Below, piece by piece: positions 19,833 to 30,311 of a stretch of 64,000 nt of DNA. Source of the stretch: Pseudomonas sp. KNUC1026 (GTDB taxonomy: Bacteria; Pseudomonadota; Gammaproteobacteria; Pseudomonadales; Pseudomonadaceae); the NCBI RefSeq assembly GCF_021650705.1, contig NZ_CP087138.1, positions 4,116,001 to 4,180,000 on the forward strand, written 5' to 3'. The position numbers were made by a program, and so were the translations under genes. Numbering within the stretch: the first letter of the stretch is position 1; each line of letters starts with the position of its first letter. The notes under the pieces were generated by a model. It was not told the DNA's origin. It ran no database searches and saw only the letters and a program-made list of their open reading frames with translations.

Positions 19833-21326
19833 ATGAGCGAATTGAAAGCCCAGAACCAGGCCCAGGCCGGCACCACCGCCGAGGCCAGTGACTTCTCCGC
19901 CCTGCTGATGCAGGAATTCAAGCCCAAGACCGAGCGTGCCAGGGAAGCGGTCGAAAGCGCCGTGCGCACCCTGGCCGAACAGGCCCTGGCGCAGACCGAC
20001 CTGGTCTCCAGCGACGCGATCAAGTCGATCGAATCGATCATCGCCTCGATCGACGCCAAGCTCACCGCCCAGGTGAACCAGATCCTGCACCACGGCGAGT
20101 TCCAGAGCGTCGAGAGCGCCTGGCGCGGCCTGCATTACCTAGTGAACAACACCGAATCCGACGAGCAACTGAAGATTCGCGTGCTGAACATCTCCAAGCC
20201 CGAGCTGCACAAGACCCTGAAGAAATTCAAGGGCACCGCCTGGGACCAGAGCCCGGTGTTCAAGAAGCTCTATGAAGAAGAGTACGGCCAGTTCGGCGGC
20301 GAGCCCTATGGCTGCCTGGTAGGCGACTACTACTTCGACCAGTCGCCACCGGATGTCGAGCTGCTCGGTGAGCTATCCAAAGTGTGCGCGGCGATGCACT
20401 CGCCGTTCATCTCTGCCGCCTCCCCTACCGTGATGGGCATGGGCTCGTGGCAGGAGCTGTCGAACCCGCGCGACCTCTCGAAGATCTTCACCACCCCCGA
20501 ATACGCCGGCTGGCGTTCGCTGCGTGAGTCCGAAGACGCCCGCTACATCGGCCTGACCATGCCGCGCTTCCTGGCGCGCCTGCCTTACGGCGCCAAGACC
20601 GACCCGGTGGAAGACTTCGCCTTCGAGGAAAACGCCGACGGCGCCGACAGCAGCAAATACACCTGGGCCAACGCGGCCTATGCGATGGCGGTGAACATCA
20701 ACCGTTCGTTCAAGCACTACGGCTGGTGCTCGCGCATCCGCGGCGTGGAGTCTGGCGGTGAAGTGCAGGGCCTGCCGGCGCACACCTTCCCCACCGACGA
20801 CGGTGGCGTAGACGTGGAGTGCCCGACCGAGATCGCCATCAGCGACCGCCGTGAGGCCGAGCTTGCCAAGAACGGCTTCATGCCGCTGCTGCACAAGAAG
20901 AACACCGACTTCGCCGCGTTCATCGGCGCCCAGTCGCTGCAAAAGCCTGCCGAATACGACGACCCGGACGCCACCGCCAACGCCAACCTGGCGGCGCGCC
21001 TGCCGTACCTGTTCGCCACCTGCCGCTTCGCGCACTACCTCAAGTGCATCGTTCGCGACAAGCTGGGCTCCTTCAAGGAGAAGGACGAAATGCAGCGCTG
21101 GCTGCACGACTGGATCCTGAACTACGTCGACGGCGACCCGGCGCACTCCACCGAAACCACCAAGGCGCAGAAGCCGCTGGCCGATGCCGAAGTGGTGGTC
21201 GAGGAAGTCGAGGGCAACCCCGGTTACTACACCTCGAAATTCTTCCTGCGCCCGCACTACCAGCTCGAAGGGCTGACCGTGTCGCTGCGCCTGGTTTCGA
21301 AACTGCCGTCCGTCAAGGGCGCCTGA
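19833..21326 (+). CDS. tssC: TssC (VipB), T6SS contractile sheath large subunit
   Basis: A 497-aa sheath protein. Conserved strings include WRGLHYLVNNTESDEQLKIR, YGCLVGDYYFD, AAASPTVMGMGSW-type sequence near 20430 and the C-terminal PGYYTSKFFLRPHYQLEGL. The frame is intact over the full length. It starts 11 bp after tssB with AGGATAACCGCC as the ribosome site region. A stable hairpin separates it from hcp. Confidence 0.95.
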   Translation: MSELKAQNQAQAGTTAEASDFSALLMQEFKPKTERAREAVESAVRTLAEQALAQTDLVSSDAIKSIESIIASIDAKLTAQVNQILHHGEFQSVESAWRGLHYLVNNTESDEQLKIRVLNISKPELHKTLKKFKGTAWDQSPVFKKLYEEEYGQFGGEPYGCLVGDYYFDQSPPDVELLGELSKVCAAMHSPFISAASPTVMGMGSWQELSNPRDLSKIFTTPEYAGWRSLRESEDARYIGLTMPRFLARLPYGAKTDPVEDFAFEENADGADSSKYTWANAAYAMAVNINRSFKHYGWCSRIRGVESGGEVQGLPAHTFPTDDGGVDVECPTEIAISDRREAELAKNGFMPLLHKKNTDFAAFIGAQSLQKPAEYDDPDATANANLAARLPYLFATCRFAHYLKCIVRDKLGSFKEKDEMQRWLHDWILNYVDGDPAHSTETTKAQKPLADAEVVVEEVEGNPGYYTSKFFLRPHYQLEGLTVSLRLVSKLPSVKGA

Positions 21327-21331
21327 TATCA

Positions 21332-21359
21332 CAGCGCCGGCCATGAAGGCCGGCCGCTG
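21332..21359 (+). promoter_or_regulatory. Strong hairpin between tssC and hcp
   Basis: CAGCG-CCGGCC (21332-21342) pairs with GGCCGG-CGCTG (21348-21359, one bulged C) around ATGAA. No T-run follows, so an mRNA processing or stabilising element is more likely than a full terminator. This would suit the high Hcp output a tube protein needs. Confidence 0.5.
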
Positions 21360-21376
21360 CACAATCTGGAGGCATC

Positions 21377-21864
21377 ATGGCCGTAGATATGTTCATCAAG
21401 ATCGGCGACGTCAAAGGCGAAGCCCAGGACAAAGTCCACAGTGGCGAGATCGACGTCATCAACTGGGCCTGGGGCATGAGCCAGTCGGGCAACATGCACA
21501 TGGGCAGCGGCGGCGGCGCCGGCAAGGTCGACATCCAGGACCTGCACTTCACCAAGTACCTGGACAAGTCCACCCCAACCTGATGATGGCCTGCTCCAGC
21601 GGCAAGCATTACCCCGAGGCCAAGCTGACCATCCGCAAAGCCGGCGGTGAAGCGCAGGTCGAGTACATGATCATCACCCTCAAGGAAGTGCTGGTGTCGT
21701 CGGTGAGCACCGGTGGCTCGAACCACGACGACCGCCTGACCGAGAACATCACCCTGAACTTCGCCCAGGTGAAGGTCGACTACCAGCCGCAGAAATCCGA
21801 CGGTGCCAAAGACGGCGGCGCCATCAACTACGGCTGGAACGTTCGCCAGAACGTCAAGCTGTAA
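21377..21864 (+). CDS. hcp: Hcp, T6SS inner-tube protein, frameshifted
   Basis: Corrected length is 162 aa, the same as Hcp1 of P. aeruginosa. It begins AVDMFIKIGDVKGEAQDKVH and continues INWAWGMSQSGNMHMGSGGG. The break is in the C-run 21573-21576: one more C turns KSTPT-stop into KSTPNLMMACSSGKHYPEAK. The rest (YMIITLKEVLVSSVSTGGS, NDDRLTENITLNFAQV-like) is normal. Hexameric rings stack into the tube expelled by sheath contraction and also carry small effectors. The ribosome site TGGAGG precedes the ATG. Confidence 0.94.
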
Positions 21865-21872
21865 TGCAACGT

Positions 21873-21900
21873 GCCCGGCGCCCACAGGCGCGCCGGGCTT
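21873..21900 (+). promoter_or_regulatory. Hairpin after hcp
   Basis: GCCCGGCG (21873-21880) pairs with CGCCGGGC (21891-21898), followed by TTGATC. It lies between the hcp stop and the tssE start, where a weak terminator or processing site would let hcp be expressed above the baseplate genes. Confidence 0.45.
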
Positions 21901-21925
21901 GATCTCCGCGCTCGGTACCCCCGCC

Positions 21926-22440
21926 ATGGCCACGCCGCTGACTTCTCGCGATCGCCTGCAACCTTCGTTGCTCGACCGGCTTCTGGACGATGCGCCCGGC
22001 CACCTGCAGGAAGGCCCGGAACAGCGGGTACTGAGCCGCACCCAGCTGAAAGCCTCGGTATTGCGAGACCTTTCCTGGCTGCTCAACAGCACCGCCCTGC
22101 TCGACGCCGAGGCCAGCCGTACGCTGCCGGCAGGCAGTTCGGTGATCAATTACGGCTTGCCGGCACTGGCCGGCCATAGCGCCTCGGGCATGGACGTGCA
22201 CCAGCTCGAACAACAGATCCACCGCGCCATCGCCACCTTCGAGCCGCGCATCCTGCCCGGCAGCCTGCGTGTGCGTGCGCTGGAAGCCCCGACCAACGTG
22301 GCAACAACGCCCTGGCCTTCGAGATCGAAGGCGACCTGTGGGCAGAACCGGTGCCCTTGCGCCTGTTGCTGCAAACCGACCTGGACCTGGAAACCGGTGA
22401 AGTGAACGTCTACTCGGCCGAGCACCGGAGGCGCACGTGA
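21926..22440 (+). CDS. tssE: TssE, T6SS gp25-like baseplate protein, frameshifted
   Basis: Corrected length is about 171 aa. The N-terminal half reads RDRLQPSLLDRLLDDAPG, RDLSWLLNST and SSVINYGLPALAGHSASGMD, the gp25-like lysozyme-fold signature of TssE. At 22300-22301 a G is missing; with it the protein continues NNALAFEIEGDLWAEPVPLR and closes with the tssF-overlapping stop (GTGA). TssE joins TssF and TssG in the baseplate wedge. No tagJ gene lies between hcp and tssE, although HSI-I has one at this position. Confidence 0.9.
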
Positions 22441-24294
22441 ACCCGCGCCTGCTGGAGCTGTACAACCAGGAACTGCAACACGTGCGCGACAGCGCTGCCG
22501 AGTTCGCCCGCGAATACCCCAAGATCGCCAGCCGCCTGTCGCTCGACGGCATGGAGTGCGCCGACCCTTACGTCGAGCGCCTGCTCGAAGGCTTCGCCTG
22601 GCTGGCCGCGCGCGTGCAGCTCAAGCTCGACGCCGAATACCCGACCTTCACCCATAATCTGCTGGAAATCGCCTACCCGCATTACCTGGCGCCTACTCCG
22701 TCGATGACCGTGGTGCAGATGCAGCCCGACGCTCAGGGCAGCGCGCTGGCCACAGGGTTCACCCTGCCGCGCGGCACTGCCTTGCGCGCGCCGCTCGCCG
22801 CCGGCGGGCAGACCGCGTGCGAATACCGCAGCGCCCACGAGGTAACCCTCTGGCCGGTGCAGGTGCAACACGCCGAGTACTTCGGCAACCCCGGCGCGCA
22901 ACTGGGCCGCCTGGCCGCCAGCGAGCCGAACGCGCGCGCCGGCCTGCGCCTGCAACTGCGCACCAGCGGCGAGCTGCCGTTCAACCAGCTGGCGCTCGAT
23001 GAGCTGCCGTTGTACCTGAGCGGCGCCGACGAGCAGCCGTTTCAGCTGTACGAGCGAATTGCTGGGCAACGCCTGCGCGGTATTCCTGCGCGAGCCGGGC
23101 GCCGACTGGGCCGAGCGCCTGCCGGCCAGCAGCCTGCGCCCGCGCGGCTTCGATGACCGCGACGCCGCCCTGCCGGTGGTGCCGCGTGCGTTCCAGGGCT
23201 ATCGCCTGTTGCAGGAATACTTCGCGCTGCCGCAGCGCTTTCTGTTCGTCGAGCTCAGCGGGCTGCAAACCGGCGTGCGCCGTTGCAAAGGCCAGGTGCT
23301 CGAGCTGATCGTGCTGTTCGACCGCCACCAGGCGGCGCTGGAAGGCAGCATCGGCGCACAGCGCCTGCGGCCGTTCTGCACCCCGGCGATCAACCTGTTC
23401 AGCAAACGCCTGGACCGCATCCACCTGAGCGAGCGCAACCACGAGCACCAGGTGATTGCCGACCGCACCCGGCCGCTGGATTTCGAGGTGCACTCGATCA
23501 CCGGCATCACTGGCCATGGCAGCGGGCCAGACCAGCCCTTTCTGCCGTTCTACGCGGTGCGCGACCCGTCCCATTACGGCCACCACCAGGCCTACTACCT
23601 GCTGCGCCGTGAGCAGCGCGTGCTGTCGAGCAACCAGCGGCGCAACGGCCCGCGCTCGAACTACATCGGCAGCGAAACCTTCGTCAGCCTGGTCGATGCG
23701 CGCCAGGCGCCCTGGCGCAACGACTTGCGCCAGCTGGGTGTGACCGCGTTGTGCACCAACCGCGACCTGCCGCTGTTCATGAACACCGGTGGCCAGAGCG
23801 ATTTCACCCTTTCCGACAGCGCCCCGGTGCAAGCGGTGCGCTGCCTGGCCGGGCCGAGCCGGCCACGGCCCAGCCACGCCAACGAGAACCGCGCCTGGCG
23901 GCTGATCAGCCAGCTTTCGCTGAACTACCTGTCGCTCACCGAACAGGGCCAGGGCGCTTCGGCACTGCGCGAGCTGTTGCACCTGTATGGCGACGACAAG
24001 GACAGCGCGTTGCACCAGCAGATCGAAGGGCTGCGCAACGTGACGTGCCAGGCAGTGACCCGGCGCCTGCCGATGCCGGGGCCGATCGTGTTCGGCCGTG
24101 GCCTGGAAATCGGCCTGACCTTCGATGAAAACGCATTCCGTGGCACCGGGATCTTCCTGCTCGGTGCAGTGTTCGAGCGGTTCCTGGCGCGTTATGTGTC
24201 GATCAACAGCTTTACCGAGACGGTGCTCGACGGCGCCGACCGGGGCGAGGTGATGCGATGGAAAGCCCAGCCGGGCAAGCGCCCGACGCTGTGA
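22437..24294 (+). CDS. tssF: TssF, T6SS baseplate wedge protein, frameshifted
   Basis: Corrected length is about 618 aa, close to the family norm. The start GTG overlaps the tssE stop. The N-terminus reads LLELYNQELQHVRDSAAEFA and EYPKIASRLSLDGMECADPY; later strings include YPTFTHNLLEIAYPHYLAPTP and, at the end, RYVSINSFTETVL. Near 23054-23057 the frame must skip one base (QLYE continues ELLGNACAVFLREPG), an apparent insertion rather than a homopolymer loss. The 3' end overlaps tssG by 37 bp. Confidence 0.92.
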
Positions 24295-25293
24295 AGCCGC
24301 AAACGGCGCTGGCCGGCGAGCCCTGGGAGCACGATTTCTTCCAGGCGCTGCGGCGTATCCAGTGCGAGCGCCCGGAGCTGCCTCGGCTCGGCCATTCGCT
24401 GCGCCTGGCTGAAGACCCCTTGCGCCTTGGCCAGCGCCCGGACATGGCCTTTGCGCCCTCGACGCTGGCCGCCTGGGTGCCGGGCGAGGATGGCGCACCG
24501 CCCAGGCTTGAGCAGCACTTCTTCGGCCTGACCGGCCCCAACGGCCCGCTGCCGCTGCACCTGACCGACTTCATCCGCGACCGTGAACGCAACCTCGGCG
24601 ATGCCACGCCCAAGGCGTTTCTGGACCTGTTCCACCACCGCTTGCTCAGCCTCTTCTATCGCGCCTGGGCCGAAGCCCGGCCCACTGCCAGCCATGACCG
24701 CCCCGATGAGCGACTACTGGTCGCCGCGCCTGGCCGCCCTGCACCGGGCGCGGCATGCCGAGCCTGCGTGGCATCGGGCCGTTGCCGGAAGACGCCAAGC
24801 ACCACTACGCCGGCCACCTGGCGGCGCAGACCGCTACCCCGACGGCCTGCGCGCGATTCTCAGCGAGTACCTGGGCGTGCCGGTGCAACTGGAAGAGTTC
24901 ATCGGCCAATGGCTGCCGCTCCCTGAACACAGCCAGCTCGGCCGCTGCCAGCTGGGCGTGGACACCTGCCTGGGCAGCCACGTCTGGGACCGCCAGCATA
25001 AATTCCGCATGCGCCTGGGGCCGCTCACTCTGGCGCAGTACCACCACCTGCTGCCCGGCGCGGCCGCCTGGAACGACGTGGCCGCCTGGGTGCGCGAATA
25101 CCAGGGCCTGGAGCTGGACTGGGAACTGAACCTGGTGCTCGGCCACGCGCACATCCCCGCGCTGCCGCTCGACGGCAGCGGCCGCCTCGGCTTCGACAGC
25201 TGGCTGGGCAAGCCTGTGGGCGATGCCGCCGACCTGTTGCTATCGCATCACTACGCCAACGACTTCAAGGAAAGAGACCGTACTCATGAGTGA
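24258..25293 (+). CDS. tssG: TssG, T6SS baseplate wedge protein, three frameshifts
   Basis: Corrected length is about 344 aa. The pieces in order are EPWEHDFFQALRRIQCERPE and HFFGLTGPNGPLPLHLTDF in frame 3; DYWSPRLAAL in frame 1 from about 24710; GRGMPSLRGIGPLPEDAKHH in frame 2 from about 24742; and RYPDGLRAILSEYLGVPVQL back in frame 1 from about 24832. The first two switches each skip one base; the third is a missing C in a short C-run (24831-24832). This is the densest cluster of breaks in the window. TssG dimer interactions with TssF hold the baseplate wedge. The last bases overlap clpV. Confidence 0.9.
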
Positions 25294-27936
25294 GATCAGC
25301 CGCGCCGCCCTGTTCGGCAAGCTCAACAGCCTGGCTTACAAGGCCATGGAAGCCGCCACCGTGTTCTGCAAACTGCGCGGCAACCCGTATGTGGAGCTGG
25401 TGCACTGGCTGCACCAGGTGCTGCAACTGCAAGATAGCGACCTGCACCGGCTGATCCGCCACTTTCAGCTGGAGCCTGCGCGCCTGGCCAAGGACCTGAC
25501 CGACGCCCTGGACCGCCTGCCGCGCGGTTCCACCGCCAGCGTGGACCTGGCTTCGAACCTGGAAGAGGCGGTCGAGCGCGGCTGGGTGTATGCCAGCCTC
25601 TCGTTCGGCGAGCATCAGGTGCGCGGTGCCTACCTGCTGATCGGCGTGCTCAAGACACCGAGCCTGCGCAACAGCCTGCTGGGCCTGTCGCGCGAGTTCG
25701 ACAAGATCAAGCTCGAAGCCCTCACTGAACAGTTTGGCGCCATCCTCGGCGATTCGCCGGAAAGCGCGCTGGCCGCCAGCGACGGTTTCAACGCTGCCAC
25801 ACCGGGCGAAGCCTCCGGCGCCGTGGCACCTGCGCAGATGGGCAAGCAGGAAGCGCTGGCACGCTTCACCGTCGACATGACCGCCGCAGCGCGTGACGGC
25901 AAGATCGACCCGATCGTGGGCCGCGACGAGGAAATCCGGCAGATGGTCGACATCCTCATGCGCCGCCGGCAGAACAACCCGATCCTCACAGGTGAGGCCG
26001 GCGTTGGCAAAACCGCCGTGGTCGAGGGCTTCGCCTTGCGTATCGTCGCAGGCGACGTGCCGCCAGCGCTCAAGGACGTCGAGCTGCGCGCCCTCGACGT
26101 GGGCCTGCTACAGGCCGGCGCAAGCATGAAAGGCGAGTTCGAGCAGCGCTTGCGCCAGGTGATCGAAGAGGTCCAGGCCTCACCCAAGCCGATCATTCTG
26201 TTCATCGATGAGGCACATACGTTGGTGGGTGCTGGCGGCGCAGCCGGCACAGGTGATGCGGCCAACCTGCTCAAACCGGCGCTGGCCCGTGGCGCGCTGC
26301 GCACCGTGGCGGCCACCACCTGGGCCGAGTACAAGAAGCACATCGAGAAAGACCCGGCACTGACCCGCCGCTTCCAGGTGGTGCAGGTGCCCGAGCCGAG
26401 CGAGGACAAAGCCCTGCTGATGATGCGCGGCGTGGCCTCGACGCTGGAGCGCCATCACCAGGTGCAGTTGCTCGACGAGGCGCTGGAGGCGGCGGTGAAG
26501 CTGTCGCATCGCTACATCCCGGCACGCCAGCTGCCCGACAAGGCCGTAAGCCTGCTCGACACTGCCTGTGCCCGCGTGGCCGTGAGCCTGCACGCGGTAC
26601 CGGCCGAGGTGGACGACAGCCGACGCCGCATCGAAGCGCTGGAAACCGAGCTTGCGATCATCGAGCGTGAAGGCGCCATCGGCATCGACACCGGCGTGCG
26701 CCTTGAAAAAACCCAGGCTGCACTGGAGGCCGAACGCACTCGCCTGCTGAACCTGGAGCAGCGCTGGAATGACGAGAAAGCGCTGGTCGACGAACTGCTG
26801 ATGCTGCGTGCCAGCCTGCGCGAGCGCCATGGCAAGGTGGAAGGCGAAGACACCGAGCAACGCCGCCAACTGCAAGAAGTGCAGCAGCGCCTCGCCGCGC
26901 TGCAAGGCGAAAGCCCGATGATCCTGCCCAGCGTCGACTACCAGGCCGTGGCCTCGGTGGTGGCCGACTGGACCGGCATCCCGGTAGGCCGCATGGCGCG
27001 CAACGAGTTGCAGACCATCCTCGACCTCGACCGCCACCTGGCCCAGCGCATCATCGGCCAGGACCATGCCCTGAGCATGATCGCCCGTCGCATCCAGACC
27101 TCCCGCGCGGGGCTGGACAACCCCAACAAGCCTATCGGCGTGTTCCTGCTGGCCGGTACCTCAGGCGTCGGCAAGACCGAAACTGCACTGGCACTGGCCG
27201 AGGCGCTTTACGGCGGTGAGCAGAACGTCATCACCATCAACATGAGCGAGTACCAGGAAGCCCATACCGTCTCCACGCTCAAGGGCGCCCGCCCGGCTAT
27301 GTAGGCTACGGCGAAGGTGGCGTGCTGACCGAAGCGGTACGCCGCCGGCCGTACAGCGTGGTGCTGCTCGACGAGGTCGAAAAGGCCCACCCGGACGTGC
27401 ACGAGGTGTTCTTCCAGGTGTTCGACAAGGGCGTGATGGAAGACGGCGAAGGCCGGGTGATCGACTTCAAGAACACCTTGATTCTGCTGACCAGCAACGC
27501 CGGCACCGAACAGATCGCCGCGATGTGCGCCGGCAACGCCAAGCCCGACCCGGAAGACATCGCCAAGGCCCTGCGCCAGCCGCTGCTTGAGGTGTTCCCG
27601 CCAGCGCTGCTGGGCCGCCTGGTGACCATCCCCTACTACCCGCTATCGCCAGAGATGCTCAAGGCCATCGCCCGCCTGCAACTGGAGCGCGTGCGCAAGC
27701 GTGTGGAGGCGACCCACCAGGTGCCGCTGCGTTATGACGACGCGGTGCTGGCGCAGATCGTGGCGCGCTGCACCGAAGCCGAGAGCGGTGGGCGCATGAT
27801 CGATGCCATCCTCACCAACACCTTGCTGCCGGCGCTGAGCCGCGAGTTCCTGGAGCGCATGCTCGCAGGCCGCGAGCCGGAGGCGGTGAACATCAGCGTG
27901 GTGGACGGCGACTTCCACTACCACTTCGGAGCCTGA
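25286..27936 (+). CDS. clpV: ClpV (TssH), T6SS sheath-disassembling AAA+ ATPase, frameshifted
   Basis: Corrected length is about 883 aa. A Clp-N domain (about residues 1-150) is followed by the first AAA+ module with Walker A GEAGVGKTAVVEG and Walker B LFIDEAHTLVGAGG, a coiled-coil middle domain (about 410-510), then the second module with GTSGVGKTETALAL and VVLLDEVEKAHPDV. The frame breaks in the C-run 27288-27290; one more C gives TLKGAPPGYVGYGEGGVLTE, a strictly conserved ClpB-family segment. ClpV pulls apart contracted TssBC sheath for reuse. The ATG overlaps the end of tssG. Confidence 0.94.
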
Positions 27937-27940
27937 TCCC

Positions 27941-29881
27941 ATGCAGTTGTCCCAGACCACCCGCCTGGCCCAGGTGCACACGCCGCTGGGCGATAACGTG
28001 CTGCTGTTGCAGAACCTGAGCGGCCACGAGGAACTGGGGCGGCTGTTCGACTTCAACCTGCAACTGGTGAGCTGGGACCAGAGCCTTGACCTCAACCAGT
28101 TGCTGGGCAAGCCGATGACCGTGCAGGTGCAACTGCAAGGCGGCGGCACGCGGCCGTTCCACGGCATCGTTGCGCACTGTGCGCAAAGCGCCGGCCACGG
28201 CCAGTACGCCGCCTACCGGGTGAACCTCAAGCCCTGGCTGTGGCTGCTCACGCGCACTTCGGACTGCCGCATCTTCCAGCACCAGACCGTGCCGCAGATC
28301 ATCAAGCAGGTGTTCCGCGACCTGGGTTTCTCGGACTTCGAAGACGCCCTGAGCAAGCCGTACCGGGAGTGGGAATACTGTGTGCAGTACCGTGAGACGA
28401 GCTTCGAGTTCGTCAGCCGCCTGATGGAGCAGGAAGGCATCTACTACTACTTCCGCCACGAAGCCGACCGCCACGTGCTGGTGCTGGCCGACGCCTACGG
28501 CGCCCACAGCATGGCCCCCGGCTACGCCGAGGTGCCGTACTTCCCGCCTGACGGGCAGTTGCGCGAGCGTGACCATTTCAGCGACTGGACGCTTGCACGG
28601 CAGGTGCAGCCCGGCTCGCTTGAGCTCAACGACTACGACTTCGAGCGCCCCAGCGCGCGCATCGACGTGCGCTCGGCCATGCCGCGCCCGCACACTGCCG
28701 GTGACTACCCGCTGTACGACTACCCCGGCACCTACGTGCAGAGCGAAGACGGCGAGCACTATGCGCGCACCCGCCTGGAGGCGCTGCAGGCGCAGTTCGA
28801 GCAGCTGGAACTCAACGGCAGCGTGCGCGGGGTGGGCGCCGGGCACCTGTTCAGCCTGAGCAACATGCCGCGCCCGGATCAGAACCGCGAATACCTGGCA
28901 ATCGGCAGCCGCTACTACCTGAGCCAGGAAGCCATGGAGAGCGGCGCGGGCAGCGACGGCGGCCAGTTCGAGTGCCAGGTCGGGTGCATCGAGGCGCAGC
29001 AGAGCTTCCGCCTGCTGGCCAGCACGCCAAGGCCGCTCATGCGTGGGCCGCAGACGGCCAAGGTGGTGGGGCCGGCCGGTGAGGAGATCTGGACCGACCA
29101 GTACGGCCGGGTGAAGGTGCACTTCTACTGGGACCGGCACGATCAATCCAACGAGAACAGCTCGTGCTGGATTCGCGTGTCGCAAGCCTGGGCCGGCAAG
29201 AACTGGGGCGCGATGCAGATCCCGCGCATCGGCCAGGAAGTGATCGTGAGTTTTCTGGAAGGCGACCCCGACCGGCCAATCATCACCGGGCGGGTGTACA
29301 ACGCCGAGCAGGCCGTGCCCTACGACCTGCCGGCCAACGCCACCCAGAGCGGCACGAAAAGCCGCTCCAGCAAGGGCGGCGGCCCGGCGAACTTCGACGA
29401 AATCCGCATGGAAGACCGCCTCGGCGCCGAGCAGCTGTACATCCACGCCGAGCGTAATCAGGACATCGTCGTCGAGAAGGACGAAACCCATTCGGTGGGC
29501 AGCAACCGTGTCAAAAGCATCGGCATCAACGAGCAGGTGTTCATTGGCCAGGATCGCCTTCGCGCGGTACAGCGCAACGACAGCCTGGTGGTGGGCCTGA
29601 ACAAGCGCGACAGCGTCAGCCAGCAGTACATCATCGAAGTGGGCCAGAACCTGCGCCTGGTGTGCGGCCAGAGCGTGCTGGAGCTCAACGCCAGCGGCCA
29701 CATCAACCTCACCGGCACCAGCATCAACTTCTTCGCCAGTGGCGACGCGCAGATCGACACCGGCGGCCACTACAACATGAACGTTGGCGGCGACGCCGGC
29801 GCCAGCCCTGACGGCCAAGGGGTGCAAGGCACCATCGACGCGGCCGTCGAAGCGCTGTTCAAGAACGACCAAGGTGCCTGA
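27941..29881 (+). CDS. vgrG: VgrG, T6SS spike protein
   Basis: A 646-aa intact spike protein with the gp27-like part (about 1-370: SQTTRLAQVHTPLGDNVLLL, YRETSFEFVSRLMEQEGIYY) and the gp5-like OB fold and beta-helix (DQYGRVKVHFYWDRHDQSN, QIPRIGQEVIVSFLEGDPDR). The C-terminus is short (about 30 residues after the last helix repeat, ending FKNDQGA) and has no effector domain, so this VgrG probably works as an adaptor for the PAAR-RHS protein encoded two genes later. It starts 4 bp after clpV and ends 1 bp before the chaperone gene. Confidence 0.95.
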   Translation: MQLSQTTRLAQVHTPLGDNVLLLQNLSGHEELGRLFDFNLQLVSWDQSLDLNQLLGKPMTVQVQLQGGGTRPFHGIVAHCAQSAGHGQYAAYRVNLKPWLWLLTRTSDCRIFQHQTVPQIIKQVFRDLGFSDFEDALSKPYREWEYCVQYRETSFEFVSRLMEQEGIYYYFRHEADRHVLVLADAYGAHSMAPGYAEVPYFPPDGQLRERDHFSDWTLARQVQPGSLELNDYDFERPSARIDVRSAMPRPHTAGDYPLYDYPGTYVQSEDGEHYARTRLEALQAQFEQLELNGSVRGVGAGHLFSLSNMPRPDQNREYLAIGSRYYLSQEAMESGAGSDGGQFECQVGCIEAQQSFRLLASTPRPLMRGPQTAKVVGPAGEEIWTDQYGRVKVHFYWDRHDQSNENSSCWIRVSQAWAGKNWGAMQIPRIGQEVIVSFLEGDPDRPIITGRVYNAEQAVPYDLPANATQSGTKSRSSKGGGPANFDEIRMEDRLGAEQLYIHAERNQDIVVEKDETHSVGSNRVKSIGINEQVFIGQDRLRAVQRNDSLVVGLNKRDSVSQQYIIEVGQNLRLVCGQSVLELNASGHINLTGTSINFFASGDAQIDTGGHYNMNVGGDAGASPDGQGVQGTIDAAVEALFKNDQGA

Positions 29882-29882
29882 C

Positions 29883-30302
29883 ATGACCCTCTACCGCCTC
29901 AACGAACTGGCCCTCGACCTGCCGGGCGAGGATTACCAGGACAGCTCGCTCAACGTGCTGCGCTTTGCGGCACTAGGCACCTCGCTGATCATCAGCCGCA
30001 GCCCGCTGCCGGCCGATAGCACGCTGCAGGCCACGTTCCTGGAGCAACTGAACAAGCTCAAGAGCCAGGTGCAGGGCTTCCAGGCCACCGAGCCGCAGGC
30101 CGTGAGTATCGATGGAGTAGCCGCTCTGGAAGTGCGCAGCCAGTTCAGCCAGGGCGGCAACCGGGTGTGGCAGTACCAGGCCGCGCTGGTGGTGCCGCAG
30201 CGCACGCAGCTGCTGGCGCTGAGCTATGTGAAGAACCAGCCGATGGGCGATGCCGAGGCGGCCCACTGGGCTCAGCTCAAGCAGAGCGCGCAGTTCCTCT
30301 GA
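29883..30302 (+). CDS. Eag/DcrB-like (DUF1795) effector chaperone
   Basis: A 139-aa protein without a signal peptide. It shows the DUF1795/DcrB pattern (YRLNELALDLPGEDYQDSSL, SLIISRSPLPADSTL, FLEQLNKLKSQVQGFQ, VWQYQAALVVPQRTQLLAL). Eag chaperones of this family bind and shield the transmembrane helices of prePAAR-type RHS effectors and help place them on VgrG. The position, exactly between vgrG and the rhs gene with 1-bp and 9-bp gaps, and the matching prePAAR motif in the next protein make this role very likely. Confidence 0.88.
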   Translation: MTLYRLNELALDLPGEDYQDSSLNVLRFAALGTSLIISRSPLPADSTLQATFLEQLNKLKSQVQGFQATEPQAVSIDGVAALEVRSQFSQGGNRVWQYQAALVVPQRTQLLALSYVKNQPMGDAEAAHWAQLKQSAQFL

Positions 30303-30311
30303 GGCCGGTAC

